Origin: Chamaea fasciata
Taxonomy: Eukaryota; Chordata; Aves; Passeriformes; Sylviidae
Assembly: GCA_029207755.1 (NCBI GenBank)
Contig: JARCOQ010000003.1
Span: 43,482,144-43,546,143 of the forward strand
DNA length: 64,000 bases
Direction of reading: 5' to 3'
Part shown: piece by piece, positions 48,401 to 61,823 of the stretch
How the letters are laid out: every line of letters starts with the position of its first letter
How positions within the stretch are numbered: position 1 is the stretch's first letter
Position numbers and translations under genes: made by a program
The notes under the pieces: model-generated
Databases searched by the model: none
Told to the model about the DNA's origin: nothing
Seen by the model: only the letters and a program-made list of their open reading frames with translations

Positions 48401-49659
48401 CACTTAGTCCAGGAACCATTGTGCAGCAGAACTATAAAAGAACATTCATTCTGATTTAGTTTTGTAATTAATCTGAGGCTGTTGGATCTAATTCAAGGCC
48501 ATCTCAGTGTCTAAATTTTCAGAAGAGTTGTTCTTATTTTATACCAGCATGTGTTAAAGAAAATATTGGCCTCTTTTCCTGGAGCTGGACTTGTGCAATG
48601 CTTACATGTAAAAATAATCCCACTGAGACCCCCCTAGCTGCTTTGATTGCAAAAAGCCAAATGTTCCTATCTACCATACAGCAAGAAAAGGAACAAAGGG
48701 CTCTGCAAACTGGAAGAAAGGACAAGACAAAAGCACAGATGAGATGGAAAAGGGCTTTGCCCCATATTCCTGATAAGTTTGCAGATTTCTTCCATATTTG
48801 CACTGCAGTTTGAAATCTGTTCAGAGAAGCCAGCCAGCAGCCAGCCAGCCCTGGAAAAAGAATTACTTTTAACAACCCGCACGTTTTTTAGTCAGAGTTA
48901 ATGCTTCTTGCAGCAATGTCACCAGCATGTAGCTGCAGCTGCAACTGCCCACTGCAGCACAGAGCAGTAGCAAAGCAGCTCTGGCAAGCAGGATTTTTAA
49001 GGGCAGGGCTACCACTCCTTGGAACAATGAACAAGAGCAAACCAGTTCCACTGCCATGGTGGACTGCTACAGCCCTCTGGTTGGAACAGGGCCCTCGAGC
49101 CCTTGTGCCAGGCTCCAGGGCTGTGGGGAGGTGAAGCTGAAGTCTACTGAGCAGTCACAGTACACACTGTGTGCCCCGGCATTTCCTTTCTTGCTGCTGG
49201 GAAGTCTCAGGTTTGCAGCATGCACAGTCTCCATAACACTCATGCTCTCACAAAACTCTTCTCACTCCAGGAAAGTGCTTTGGGTTTATGTCAGTATGCA
49301 GAGCATTTCAGATAGCTTCTCCTGTCTACTAAAGTAGAAAGGTAGGAGGCATTTCACCAAGAGGAGCAGGAACTAGCACAGAAGCAGAGAAATGACTCCT
49401 CACAGCTTCACGGGTGCTAAAGTCTGACTAGCTTTTGGCTGACAGCTAGGGAAAAAATGAGAGAGATGTGCTTTCTTTGCCCCCTTTTGCTCTCAGGAAA
49501 GATCTTGAAAGAGCTAACTTCAATAAGACAAAAAAAAAAAGGGAGAAAAGAGACAAGGAAGGTAGAATAGAGATGACCCCAAACTGACTGTTCACTCTCT
49601 CCTCTGTGATTCATTCCAACTCACCCACTTGACCTGCAGACAACTCCTTCCAGCATGGG
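42490..49659. other. Intergenic DNA, no gene seen
   Basis: Frames are short (longest about 120 codons) and overlap on both strands. No CpG island, tRNA, LINE end or LTR was recognised. 47200-47900 is slightly richer in G+C but poor in CpG. Confidence 0.55.
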
Positions 49660-49820
49660 GAGAGACTATCTTTCAGGGGATGTTAGCATGGTGCTATTAA
49701 TGCCAGGGTTGTGGGTTCCATTCCCATATGGGCCTTTCACTTCAGAGTGGGACTCAATGAACCTTGTGGGTCTCTCCCAACTACAAATATTCTGTGATAT
49801 TCTGTGCTTCTGTGATTTTC
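49660..49820 (+). mobile_element. TguSINE1-like SINE (tRNA-Ile head, CR1-like tail)
   Basis: The head matches tRNA-Ile: GCATGGTGCTATTAATGCC resembles the D-arm/anticodon region, and GGTTCCATTCC at 49714-49724 is a one-mismatch pol III B box, followed by the acceptor-like GGGCC. The tail (49745-49819) reads GACTCAATGAACCTTGTGGG, TCTCCCAAC and then TTCTGTGATATTCTGTG, the octamer-like 3' end of CR1. A tRNA-Ile plus CR1 chimera is the described structure of the passerine TguSINE1 family, mobilised by CR1. The anticodon-loop region has diverged (CTATTAA for CTAATAA). The first 20 bases are too diverged to set the 5' end with certainty. Confidence 0.82.
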
Positions 49821-49865
49821 CTCTTTATAGTAGGAAAGTTATCAGCTACTGAAACAAATGGTGGG

Positions 49866-49921
<56 letters not shown>
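49866..49921. repeat. Poly-A homopolymer, 56 bp, followed by GA repeat
   Basis: Fifty-six consecutive A are followed by a short GAGAGA stretch (to about 49937). It begins 46 bp past the SINE end. Since CR1-mobilised elements end in octamer repeats rather than poly-A, this tract is probably a separate simple repeat. Confidence 0.9.
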
Positions 49922-49923
<2 letters not shown>

Positions 49924-49937
49924 AGAGAGAGAGAGAA

Positions 49938-52399
49938 TCTGCCAGATCAGACATAAACACAAAAGTCATTACTTCTCTGAGAAAAACTACCAGTATTCAG
50001 TCTGTCTCAGTGATGTCTGAATTATCTCAATAGCAAAGGAGTGTTAGTATGCAAACAAGAAGAAAAAAATAGTGAAGTTTTGTGTGACAGAAATTGGAAA
50101 CTCAGACTTTTGTGCAAACACAAAGTAATGACAGTCCTTTGCAATTGCCCAGTTTGACATTGGCCCCTCGGTATGCTCTGTCCTGTATCACCAGTACCTC
50201 ACTGACCATGAACGGTGCCAGGCTGACAGCCAGCCAGAGGACCTCCACTGTGGTGGCCTTTGCAGAACTGGCTGGAGCTGGAATGCATAAAAGTGGAACT
50301 ACTTTTCATTTTTCATTTAAAAAACAACCCCCTCCCTTTTCTGGATCTGGGAAAAGACAAAGGTAAAATAAAGTCTGAATCATAAGGATAACCAATTGCC
50401 AGCTCCAGTGAATTATCACTATCATGAATGTCATTATTTTTACTTAATGATGCATCTCAAAGAAACTACTAAGTGTCCACATTACTTTCTGTTAGTGCAC
50501 ATTAGTGCATGGTAGAAGGTAGGGAAAATCTAACCAGTCTTCCTTAAATTTAGAATTCTTGTATTTGGAAAACCTTGCAATACTCTGAGTTTCTATATGC
50601 AAGTTGTAAAATTTACTGTACCTTACTATATTTTGCTCCATCTTAATACAGTTCTGCAGCAGTCAGCAACAAGTCTATTCCAAGTTCTTCCCAGTTACAA
50701 ATTTTCCAAAGGAAATTCATTTTCCAGGGTCATTTTAAATATGTATTATATTCCAAGCTGTTAGCGGATACTTTTCTTTGAACTGGTTTCAATCTTTGTT
50801 CTCCAGCAGCCAACCCACTTGCAAAGAGTAGTTCCACGGCTTGTTATTCACATGCAAGATCCCAGCAATACTACAGAACTCACTGAAGATGAGTAATATG
50901 GGATCACTTCCCCAGCAGACGGATCCTGCCTCCATAAACTTGCCATTAAAGGTAATTACCTACATCTCCCATCTAGAAGTCTGTAGAGGGAACACTAACT
51001 TTGAAGGCTCTCCATTTTATTCTCTGGGAATACTTGAGCAATTCCTATTTGCAGCAACACTAAAGTGCCTATGAAAAGACGTCTACATAACTTAAGTAAT
51101 TGATCAAGAGCTAAGACTACTTTTTTTCATTCTCCAGTCAGTTCTTAGACACCTCTAGGTGATGAAAATACAGTTAACCCTTGGGATTTAGAGTAATACC
51201 ACATGCCGCAGATTCAGCTAAAAATGCTTTAGCTGCTGGACCTCAATGTGATATTAAGCACATGCCAATTCCCTGAACCACTGCTCAACCCTCAGACAGG
51301 CCATTTGTTTTTCTAACCATCATAACTGACTATGGATAGGGAGTGATTCAAGAGGAAAGCAGCAAGCACTGCATCCTGGCAGTGAGAAAAGCTAAACCTG
51401 TTCATTCCATGGCTGCATTTGTCCCGTCCTGCTATCTGCCAAGGGTGACAGATGAAACATTGTGTTAACCTGATGCAATTAAAAGATAGGCCTAGCGGGA
51501 GACGGTACAAGCAACAGCTGTCAAAACATAGTGCAGGCATAACATTTAAGTGTCTCTTATCAGTGTTTATTCATTCATAGGTTGGACTAATAGAGAAAAG
51601 CTTGTGTACAGCTGCAAATGTATGTCTGTACTTGGGAAGACAAGTGGTCCTTGCAGGTTTCTCATGGAGCTGTGCAACACTGGTGCTGATTGTTAACACA
51701 CCAGCTCAGTACTTTGTATCTAAGACTAGTTACTAGACAGTGTTTTATATTTGCAGTGTTACACATCACAGAAGTGGATCCCAATAATTCTTTGCTCAGC
51801 AGTCCTGTTTCTCCATCTCAGTGATAACCAGTGGACTTCACCCAGCGGAAATTGTCCCTTTGGATATCTTCAGCTTTGACCATTTCTGGCTGGACAGTGC
51901 TGCCTTTGTAGTTAAATACAAGTACTACAAATGAGCAGGGTTTGGCTAGATTTTACTCTTTGTAGTAGGGATGGTCAGGAAAACCACTGCCCTGTCTAAC
52001 AATGGTAGCTTGGGTGACTACTCGGCTGCCTTCAACTGGCAGCAGCATTCATACCAGTTCTTCAAGCTCAGTTTCTTAAGGAGAACTGTAGTATTCAATC
52101 CAAATTGAAAATGAGTCTTCCACACTTTGGTCTGAGGAACGAATTCTAGTGTCTGAGCCATTTCTCTGGCTCCAGTCACAGGGAATGCTTCCAAGTACCC
52201 TACACAGCACAATATGTGCTCCCCTTGCAGACCACACGAGACTCAGCAACACAGGTTTGCCATTCCTGTTACTGTTCCACTCTGTCACAAAGAAGCCAAA
52301 GGTTACTCTTAGATGGATGAAGGTAAATGTCACACTAACCTATAGAAATACATTCAAAGAAATTTCTAAAACTTCAGCTTTGTGATATGCTGTTAAGGC
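49938..52399. other. Intergenic DNA, nothing recognised
   Basis: No open frame of note and no repeat family that I recognise. Confidence 0.6.
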
Positions 52400-52830
52400 A
52401 AGGTCTGAATTAATGCATCCATTTTTGGTAGCCCACTTCAAGGAAGAGATCTAGAGAACAGCATGTTATGATCAAAGGAATGGGGGAGATTTAATCTAGA
52501 AAAGAGAAGGCAGAGGGAAAACTGTAACCTTTGTGTACATAAAATGCTATTGTAAAACAGGGAACTCTTCCCAATGCCTGTTGCAATAGAACAGAACTAA
52601 TGGCTTTGCACAAGGGAGATGCAAATTTGATATAATGAAAGCTTTCTAGTGGGAAGGTTAGTTTAGCACTCAAAGACTGTGTGTGGAAAATGTGGAATCT
52701 CCATCAGTGGAGGTTTTTAAGAGGAGATTAGACAATCATCTGGTCAAAACAGTTAAAGGGGACTAGATTCAAGAAGCTCTCACAGTTATAATTGATCCTA
52801 TATTTACAGTCCTAGGAAAGATTTTTTGGG
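52400..52830 (+). mobile_element. Old CR1/L3-like LINE fragment (plus strand)
   Basis: The phrase GTGGAATCTCCATCAGTGGA followed by GGTTTTTAAGAGGAGATTAG (52692-52731) is the hallmark of the ORF2 C-terminal end in old amniote CR1/L3 copies. Upstream, ACAGAACTAATGGCTTTGCA and an AGAAAAGAGAAGGC clause also fall in the expected order. The copy is highly diverged, with no intact frame, and its 3' terminus is not clear. It is older than the CR1-J-like copy at the right end of the window. Confidence 0.75.
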
Positions 52831-54701
52831 TTGTTTTAGTAGCAACTGTCTGGTTCAGACTCCTGCTGGCAGGGATGACATTCAAGAAAAGTGATGGGTA
52901 AAACACCACAAAATGGATGTTTCTACATTTGCTTGCATACTACTGTGATGACTGAAACTCCCCAAACTTTTGTGTGTTAACCCACAAAAACAGTGCTTTT
53001 TTTGTTTCAAAACATGTGGGGCTATAAGTAGAAGAAGGTATGGATGTCAGGCATAATGAAACCTCAATTCTAGAAGCTTCTGAGTGGTTTCCCTTTTGAT
53101 TTTATGATCACAATAAGGTTTAGACACACACACACACAAATATGAAATAGAAGGAATTAATGATATACTTTTATAACAAAAAAACTTAATTTGAGCACAC
53201 AGGATGCACTCATAATGATCTCAGTTCCACAAGCCTCACTCATGCTCATGCAGGTAATCCCTTGAAACCTGAAGGTACAGAACCCAGGAAGAAACAGCAC
53301 AACTCATCAAAACAGGAGTCAGGACTATGAGATTTGCAAGGCCAAGGCACCAGTTCATACCAGTAAGCTACTATTCTTGCATGACATCCTTGTAACTACT
53401 GGCAGCTGGAAAAAAGAAGATGCTATCTGGAATGAAAATCAGAGATTAGGCAAAATTTATTTTGCTGCTGCCAATGAAAACACCAACACAGGAGGCCAGA
53501 TTTTAAAAAAGAAAATGTGTCAATATGCAGATATGCATGTGTTATCTCTTAACACGGGGTGTTCCCTACTGCTTGCTCTATGTAATTTAAAGATCTGCTG
53601 CCATCAATAACTTATGTATCCAGTCTTGTGCTCCATTGTTACATCTTACTGTTCTTACTTTCAAGGACAGTTTCACATTTTGAGACATATTTTTGTAAGG
53701 GAAATCCCTGCCGTACTTTTCCTGTAGTGCTTTTTTTTTTCCTTCTGAACTTTTGACCTAACTATAAATGGATTTTAGGTTACAGTATTTAATGCATGTA
53801 TCAAGACAAGGTCTCATCTGAAACTTCCTCATCATTCCTTTCCCACACCTCCTCCCCTAGGCTTCATACTAGATTTCAGGATTAAATTTTTTTTACCTGA
53901 CAGTATAAAGTGAATCACTCCTTGGAAACTCTTCTTTCAATGAAAAAGGGGTTTTAGTGGTAGTCAGACATGCCTTCACAAAGCACAGTCCAAAAGCATC
54001 TCTGTTTTATTACTCCCATTTGCCCAAGCAGCACACATTTCAGTACACATCACATGCTCAGCGAGGGATCATCTGATCTCAAAATATTATTCCCACTGTG
54101 GGCATTAAATGAAATTAGCAGGTGGCAAGAAGTTCAAAGAAAATGAGAGATTTTTGATGATAGAATATGTGGTTAAGCTGCAAAACATCTTAGCAGGACT
54201 AGGAGTAAAAGTGTGTATATGTTCAAAATTGGAAAATTCACAATGAAAATCTGCCAAGGACTCCTTAATACATAGTTACCACCATTGTCTTTAGGGAGCC
54301 ATAAATCTCTGGATTTTTGGGGAGTATTCTGTGGAGGGATCACTACAGGCTTGCTGTGTTCTTATATTCCTCTCCAGCCTTCCCCAGTGGGCTATCACCA
54401 GTAACAGGATAGTGATTAGATGAACCTTTCTCCTGTCTTTGGGTGGCTCTTTGCATTTTCTTACACAGAACTGCTCGTAGGTGATAGAAGGTGGACTCTG
54501 CCCCATTTGTTCCCATTTCATACAAGCAGATTAGTCTCAGCTACAAAGTGGACAATCCAGTGCAGGCCCCAGGAAATCCCAGGTAGGGAGCACAGGACCC
54601 GCTCCTTGCCATGAGCGCAGCCTCCAACACGTCTGACTCAGAGTCCCCACAGGGCATCCAGCCAGCCTCAAGGGCAATGGCTGTGCTGAGTGGCTCCATC
54701 T
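52831..54701. other. Intergenic DNA, nothing recognised
   Basis: Contains a short CA microsatellite (53123-53137, about seven units). No gene or mobile element was identified. Confidence 0.6.
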
Positions 54702-54785
54702 GCCATAGAATCAAGAACCATAGCTTTGGCCTTGGCTTGGAATGGACCTAAAGGTCAGCTAGTTCCAACCCTCCTGTCCTCACTT
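54702..54785 (-). mobile_element. CR1 LINE 3' terminus, short fragment (minus strand)
   Basis: Reading on the plus strand, GCCATAGAATCAAGAACCAT, GGCTTGGAATGGACCTAAAG and TCAGCTAGTTCCAACCCTCC match the extreme 3' end of an avian CR1 in reverse. Only about 85 bp remain, so the copy is either severely 5'-truncated or cut by later deletion. Confidence 0.8.
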
Positions 54786-57700
54786 TGGGGTTGGAACTGT
54801 GCAATACTGTGCATGGGGAGGCCCTGGAGCAGCAGGGACACGCACTGCAGCATGGGAGGTACCTTGGCAGGGGACATTGCTCAGGAAAGGCATACAGCAG
54901 TCAAAGACAAGTTCCCAGCTGCAGCCTAGCACACTTCCCCACTTTATCATAGCAACAGTGTGACTGTTCTGAAACCCCTTGGGTCCAGAATCTGTGCCTC
55001 AGTTTCCTCTGAAAGTAATGTAGGCACAAATAATTCATGGTATCACATCTTGAGCTTGACATACTTTCAAAAAACTCAAAAAACAAACAACCCCCACCCT
55101 TGTCATAGCAATTACCCTATTGTTAATCCAAAGCTGAGGCTTTCAAAATCTGTGGTCCTGGGTCATTTGCCCTGGTTCTAGAAGTACTGTGATTCCTACT
55201 GATAGCAGCCACATCCCTTAATTCAAAGTCATGCATAGCCCATACATGGTGGGTAGAAAGAACCAAGAGAAGAAGGTGCCCACTAAGGAAACCACCAAAC
55301 CATTCCTTCAGTGAGCTGCAATGGGCCTGCCTCACACAGTGTAACTGTAGACAGACAGTTTCAGAGATTAAACAGCTGCCTACCCTGCTGCCTACCCTTT
55401 TCTTTTTGCTCTCCTGCCTTCTCTTCTCTCTTATACAATGAACACTGTGGAACAAAAAGTGCAGCCAAAGCAAACATCACTTAGACCAAGAGCCTGATGT
55501 TGGAGAGTTGAAAGTGAAGCTCCCAAAGTAAACACCCACCAGAGGTCTCTTCAAGAGTACTATCGGGATGACAACTTTTGCCTCAGCCAATAATGAAGGA
55601 ACAACCACCACCATCAGAGTTACAAGTAGCCCAGTGTTGAGATGAGGAAGCTGGTCCCCATCAGTGGGTCTATGCTTCTTCAGACGAGCAGTGGAGAGCA
55701 AGCATCCACCCCAGGAGCATCTGATGGCTCTTACTAGAGAATATATATGAGCCCCAAATTACTAACTCAAGAGATGAAAGTCTGTGAAAACAGTTAATGC
55801 AAGCCTCTGTGATGTAAATTGCCGTTATTGCATTAGGGGCATCAATTAGTCATATTATTCTGGGGATACTGTATTAGGTTGTGTTCAGCCTCAGAGCTCT
55901 GAGCCCTCAAAATATGCTATTTAGAAAAGGCAATTTCAAACTATTTCCTAAAGAACAAACTCTTATTTGTGCATATTTGCCCAAACAGATTTAAAATGAA
56001 TTCCCAAGTCTTTGCAGACTTAACACAATTCATCAATTTCTCATGATCAGTCTGGGGAGGTGGAGAGAAGGCTCATGGTACTTTCATGTTTTCTCATTAA
56101 AAAACACCCATTGGTACATTAATAAGACAAGAGCATCTCAGCAGGACATGTAGCTAAGTGACATTTCAAGCCTTTTGAAGAAAATGCACAGAAAGGAAAT
56201 GAACCCCAGCAGCTACAGCCAGCAAGAAAACAAGTAAATGAGCTTTTCGTGTGGAGAACAAAGAGACAGGGTGCCAGGAATGGATGAAGTGAAGATATGA
56301 CAGAAGAGGGGAGATCATTCTGCCTGAGACCCTCATTAGTATCAACAGACTGGACAGAATAAAAGACTTCAGAGGTCAAGCTGTCCTGATGAGTCCATCT
56401 CACTTAGGCTAGGATAAAAGACACCAAAACCCCACTGTTTTGTTCTTTCCTGTGTATCACACCCACTACTGAGCCCCATTCTGAAAGGGCTAAACAAACT
56501 GTTTACATTTATTGAGTGCATGTATTACAGTCTGTTTATTTTTAAAGTTTGAGCTTCAGAGTAGCCCTGCTTCTCTGGGCAGGGCAGGGTAGGGTAGGAC
56601 AAAGACAGAGTAAACCCTGTCTCATGGTAAAATTCTAGAAACCAGTATTCTTTGAATTTGTTACATATCTCAATTTTTTTGCAGACATGCCTCTCTATTT
56701 GGGCCTATCCATCTACATGGGCCTCCCCTTCTTTCCAAACAAACTTTGTCTGAAACCACACAAACCATGCCTACACAGCCATCAGCAGTAAATCCCCCTC
56801 TTTGATGCCACTGCCATACTGCCCAGCACTTCTCCACTGGGAACAGCTGTTAAGCCCCACCAGACTGCGACAGTGAAAAGCATCTGCAAATATTGGCTAC
56901 AAGTCTAAATACTGACTCACCTGCTCTAGAGCATGAGCTGCTGCTGGCAGTAAAAGCAAATAGATGCATGCTTTCCAGAAATATTTCCTAGTAGAGAAAA
57001 ACTGTTTTAAAACTTAGATTCAGTTCTTCAAGACTGCCTTTCTATAAACCTCCCAGTTTGAGAGATACAAGTTTAGTGTGTACCTGGGTGAATGCATTCC
57101 CCACCTTGCTGAACCTCCTTCACCTTTATTTGAAGGGTATCTCCCTCTAGCAAAAGGAAAGCAGAAACCTTTTATGTATTCACTTCAATAGTGTTCACTT
57201 ATTCCCGTGTGCTTGGCAGCCATCCTTCCAAGTAGCCTCCATACTTTGTTAACATCCTAGATTTATTAATCCCATTTCACAGTTTGTTGAACTTTCCCTC
57301 TAACCCTTCTCTTTGACCAAGAAATTCAACTTTTACAGTCAAAGGTAGAGAAATATCTTAATGTCTTATATTTTCCATCATATGCCCACAAGCCTTTTAG
57401 ATGTATTTGCATATTTTTGGAATGTAACTTTTTTGGGTAGTGCCCATAAAACACATCGTATTCTGGTGTTTCTTTGTGGGTTTTTTGTTTGTTTTGGTTT
57501 TTTGTTTGTTTGTTTTAAACCTTGTGTTCTTTCCATGGAGGAAAAAAATACTCTCACAGAACACCACATAGCACACCCAAAGCTTCCAATTTATTGTACT
57601 GTTTGGGAAATTTCCGCTCAACAAACTGGGTAGTACCTGTTTTAGCTGACTTAGAACTGCTGAAGTACAATAGTATAACATATATTTCCAAAACATTTTC

Positions 57701-60589
57701 CTCCTGATATAAAAAAAAATCCACATTTAGTTTTTAACAAGGGACATGCTTGCATGTCTTGGTCAAATTGCCTTCATATTTTTAAAAAAGTTTTAAAAAT
57801 GCTTCAATTAATGTTAAAACAGCTTCAGTACTACAGTCTTATAAAACATACCTCAAAGTTCAATATATGTGGATACATTTTTTCAAACATAGGAAACCAG
57901 AAAGTGAAATTGCTGGAACTTGCCATAAAAACAAAATCAAACCCAAAACTAACAAAACAAAACAAAATACTCCCAACAACAACGACAACAAAATACCTGC
58001 ATTGTAAAAGGCAGAAATACAGAAATTTTCATTAAAAGATCTGCTTTTCACTTCAAAGAAAATTCCTACATAGTTTTGGGACTTTTGAATTTTTATGGTT
58101 GTTCGCTTTTCATAGAAATCAAGCATTTTCATGAGGAAAAGAAGCAATTCCCTGACCAGTTCTTTGAAACATCTTGGATTATCCATCTGTATTTGTCACA
58201 TACAAGAAAAGAATCAAGATATCCCACAGATGGCTTCTTACATACTGACTGTAGTATTAGCAGGCAGATGAAACTAATTAATTTATGAGCTGATACTTAC
58301 TGTCTTTTCAAAGTGATTAGGAATGCGTGTGTGAAGTAGTGGAACTTACTAGCCTTAAGGAGCCTTTTAGCACACCCAGCCCAAAGCACAGCACTCATGT
58401 CCAGAAAACCCAAAGACAGCTAACAACAAAAAAAAAAGTACATGGATGGGAGGCATTTGGAAACAGTATTCCTATATCAAAGTTAAGTTGGAAGAAAATA
58501 AATGCTGGTGCTTTTTTTGGTATGACATTAAGAAACAAACATGATTTTTAATACAAAGTGCTTCAAGTTAACCCTTTGCTATTAAACTGCAAATAAACTT
58601 TCAGTAAGAACTCCCACAAATCCAGCATTATATTTGCAGTAATGCTGACAGTCATCAGAGCAGCAGTATATAGTATGTTGGGCTGGCAGACAAAAGCTAC
58701 AGATAAAGGAAATGTATTTCCAGAAAACTGTAACCTGTAAAAAGAATTGTTTAGGTCATATCTAAGCTTTTTTTCCTTAGATGCACAATCAGAAAGTACT
58801 GTTTCCTATGCCAACTCCTAGAATAGAAGTATTCACATTTTTATTCCTCAGTTATAATAATCAGGTAACAAATATGTTAATAATAATGTTCTTCTTACAA
58901 ATTTCTGATTTGCTGCATTCTCACCAGAAATTCTCTATAGATACCAAACATGCCATTGGTTTTGATGAGCAATCAAACTAAAAAGTACACTGAATTATTT
59001 TCTTTCCATTAAAAAATAAGTGACTTTTGCGGTAGTTTAAGGAAGGTGACAGTCCATTTCTAGTCTAAGGTACAAAAAGAGCAGCCTCCACACCTCTGGT
59101 TAAGGGCAGTAAGTGCTTCTACTCCCAAGCAGAGAGACTGAATGAAAAAAAAAATTGCCTACTAGGGTGCCAGGCTGTGGAGGAACTTCTGGCAGATCTG
59201 ACATTTAAACTAACACTTCCAAACTGTTCCCCATCTAGAACTACATGGAACTATTTGGATAATAAATTGGAATCCAAAGCACATCTATTTTCCTTCCAAT
59301 AGTCTGAACTGTTTACAATAACCCCCTTCAGACACTGAAAGCAGACATCACTTCTTACAAGAAGCCACACCAAATACACATTATTCAAATACCAATGAAT
59401 TATCCCTGTAGCAATTTGAAATGGCTGCAGGAAAAAGTCCAGAGAAGAGATACAATGAAGCTGGTTAAAAATAAGGAAGACAAACACTGCACAGCACCAC
59501 ACAACCTGCTCTAGACAGCAGCACCTCTGGGAGGAGCTCTATCATGTTGAACCTACAAGCTGAAATAGTAGTATGGTGCTGTTCCAGAGCGGTAACACAT
59601 CAAACAAGAAGAAAAACATGGCACCAAACTATACTGGTCTCTGTGTGCTGAGAGTACTGCCTTCCTCTAAATCACACTCTTCGGAAGAAATATTTTATGA
59701 TTATTTCCCCATTTTTGCTCTTTATTCTTTAACTGTTGACATAAGGGAAGTTTGAACTATCCACTGCCAGTTTCAAGAGGCATCTAGTTTACATTTGAGT
59801 CAGACTTTGTATGTGTATCCTATGTATGTCCTTTAAAAACCTTTAATTTAAGCAATTAATTAACAAGGACAATTTAAACAAAATTTGATAGAGGTGCTAA
59901 CAAATAAAACACTGGATAAGTGAAGAAGACCACCAAGAGTGTGACATTGTACTGTTTTTTTTTCTTAAGTGTACTCTTGCTGTCTAAAATGGCACAAGTG
60001 TGTCCCACAGTTTTTTATTTTTCTTGTGGAGACACTAATAAGGGATCTCTCTCCCTCCTCCTTGGCTTCTTCCTGAAGCTTGTGGGATTATTACATCCCT
60101 GAGATCAATGCCCTCCTGCCAATCTGCCTGAACATATTGGGCCACCTCAAAAGTTATTCATGGAGCAAGTAGACATGATCCCCAAAACCGTCTTGACTTA
60201 TGAAAAAATGCTGTAAGAAGACAAGACAGCTGTGTAAAGGTAGAAGATACTCTTGTAACCCTTCACACTGCACTGAGATGTAAAAAAAAATCCAGCGCCA
60301 GAAACACTTTCAAAATTCAGTCTGAGAAAATAGCATGACACAGCACTTGTGTCCCCAGATAAAGAACACCCTATAGATTTTTCTACACTCACACTCTCCA
60401 TGGGATTTTTGGTTGTGTTTTGTGGCTGCTGTGTGATAACAAGGAGCCAGAACCAGCAAACCACCTCACAGAGTCACTGCCAACCCAAACCAAATAGCCT
60501 TTACAGCAGGACTGAATTGTTATTTCTCAGTTAAGGGCAGGACTTGCAATTTCTATGATTTGTCTGACATTTTCCTTGCTGTATACAGG
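54786..60589. other. AT-rich intergenic DNA, no gene seen
   Basis: Chance frames only (longest about 116 codons at 55123-55473, minus strand). A T/G-rich patch of TTTG repeats lies at 57480-57520. No CpG island, LTR or tRNA was recognised. Confidence 0.55.
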
Positions 60590-60668
60590 CACCCATCTTT
60601 GCTTTTACTTAAATAAAAGTAAAAGCAACTTTGCTTTTTTTTCCACCCATCTTTGCTTTTACTTAAAT
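60590..60668. repeat. Compact direct plus inverted repeat
   Basis: A 25-bp unit at 60590-60614 recurs exactly at 60644-60668 (54 bp apart). Inside the first unit, TTGCTTTTACTT (60599-60610) is followed after a 6-base loop by its perfect reverse complement AAGTAAAAGCAA (60617-60628), a 12-bp hairpin stem. The arrangement suggests a template-switch event during replication rather than a selected element. Confidence 0.9.
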
Positions 60669-61823
60669 TATCTGTATCTTCCCTGAATGAATGGGCAGGT
60701 AATATTTCTTAACAATCTACATTACCCTGTTCTTCGAAACTTTGCTAGTGCAATTAAAAATGAACCCTAAATGGTCAGTATTAAATGAATTTTCAGAAGG
60801 TGTCTAAAGCACAATACAGTAAATCAGTATGTACTGTGTGACAGAGACGCCACAATTGTGGAAAACTCAGAAAGTATTGTTGAAACTTTCTGACAGATGC
60901 ATGCATATGCAGGGACATTTTGTCTACAGAGCCATAAAAGCGAGATAAAAATGCACTTCCTTCACAGACTTAAGACAGTGAGAACAAGTTAATGTAAAAC
61001 CTCTGTACCAGAATAGGGAAGATAGGTTTGTTGGGTTTTTTTCACATCCTCAGCCCACAAGAAAGAACATGGAATATTTTAAGTAGATTTGTCATCCTCT
61101 GTGGATAACACACACTGGTTTGAGGACAGTCAGTCTCTGTAAAAGGAGGTGAACTCACAGCCAAGCAGAGCCAGCTGTGTGTAGAGCTCTGTGGTGTTGG
61201 CCTTTGAGGAACATTGATGAAAGGCTGGGGACAAACCATTTAGCTATGGATGCTTGAAAGAACAGGGGAGGGAGGGTTCTGAAGAGCTAATGTTTTTGGT
61301 TTACATGCCCTGACAGGTCATAAGCAATACTGTTGCTTTAACTTGTGGTTTCTATAACAAAATCAGACCTCTCCAAGGTAGTCAGGCCACATGTCCACAA
61401 CACACACTGGGAGCGAAGGGCTGGCCTCACAAACTCTATATCCACATGCAGTGCAAGTATGGTCAGCACTGCAAGATATCTTCCTGCAACTTGAAGCCTT
61501 GTTGCAACACAAAGACTGTGCTTCTCCCTTTTGGAACTATAATTTGCACATGGACAAACCTAGAGCAGATAATACCAAGCCACGTCATTTATAGCTTTAG
61601 CATCTCTATTCCAATTGTAGAGAGGTATTCCCTGAGAACTGCTCAGTTCTCAGACAGGATCAGCCCAGGATTGAACAGTGGGGAGAGAAGGGCAGGACTA
61701 TCAAGCACAGGAGACACCATCCTTCAACTGCAGTTAGGACCATGGGAAGCCAGAGATGCAAGTAACTTAGAAACTACAACATAAGTCACTACATCCATGA
61801 AGCCGAATGGATGATTTTCTTCT
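60669..61823. other. Intergenic DNA, nothing recognised
   Basis: Short chance frames only. No repeat, RNA gene or regulatory island was identified. Confidence 0.6.

Noticed and set aside
49660..49735. A tRNA-Ile gene on the plus strand
   Set aside because: The D-arm is degraded, the acceptor stem does not pair, and a CR1-like tail follows. It is a SINE.
49764..50033. Frames with poly-Lys or poly-Phe runs, also at 37516-37831
   Set aside because: They are produced by the poly-A and poly-T homopolymers.
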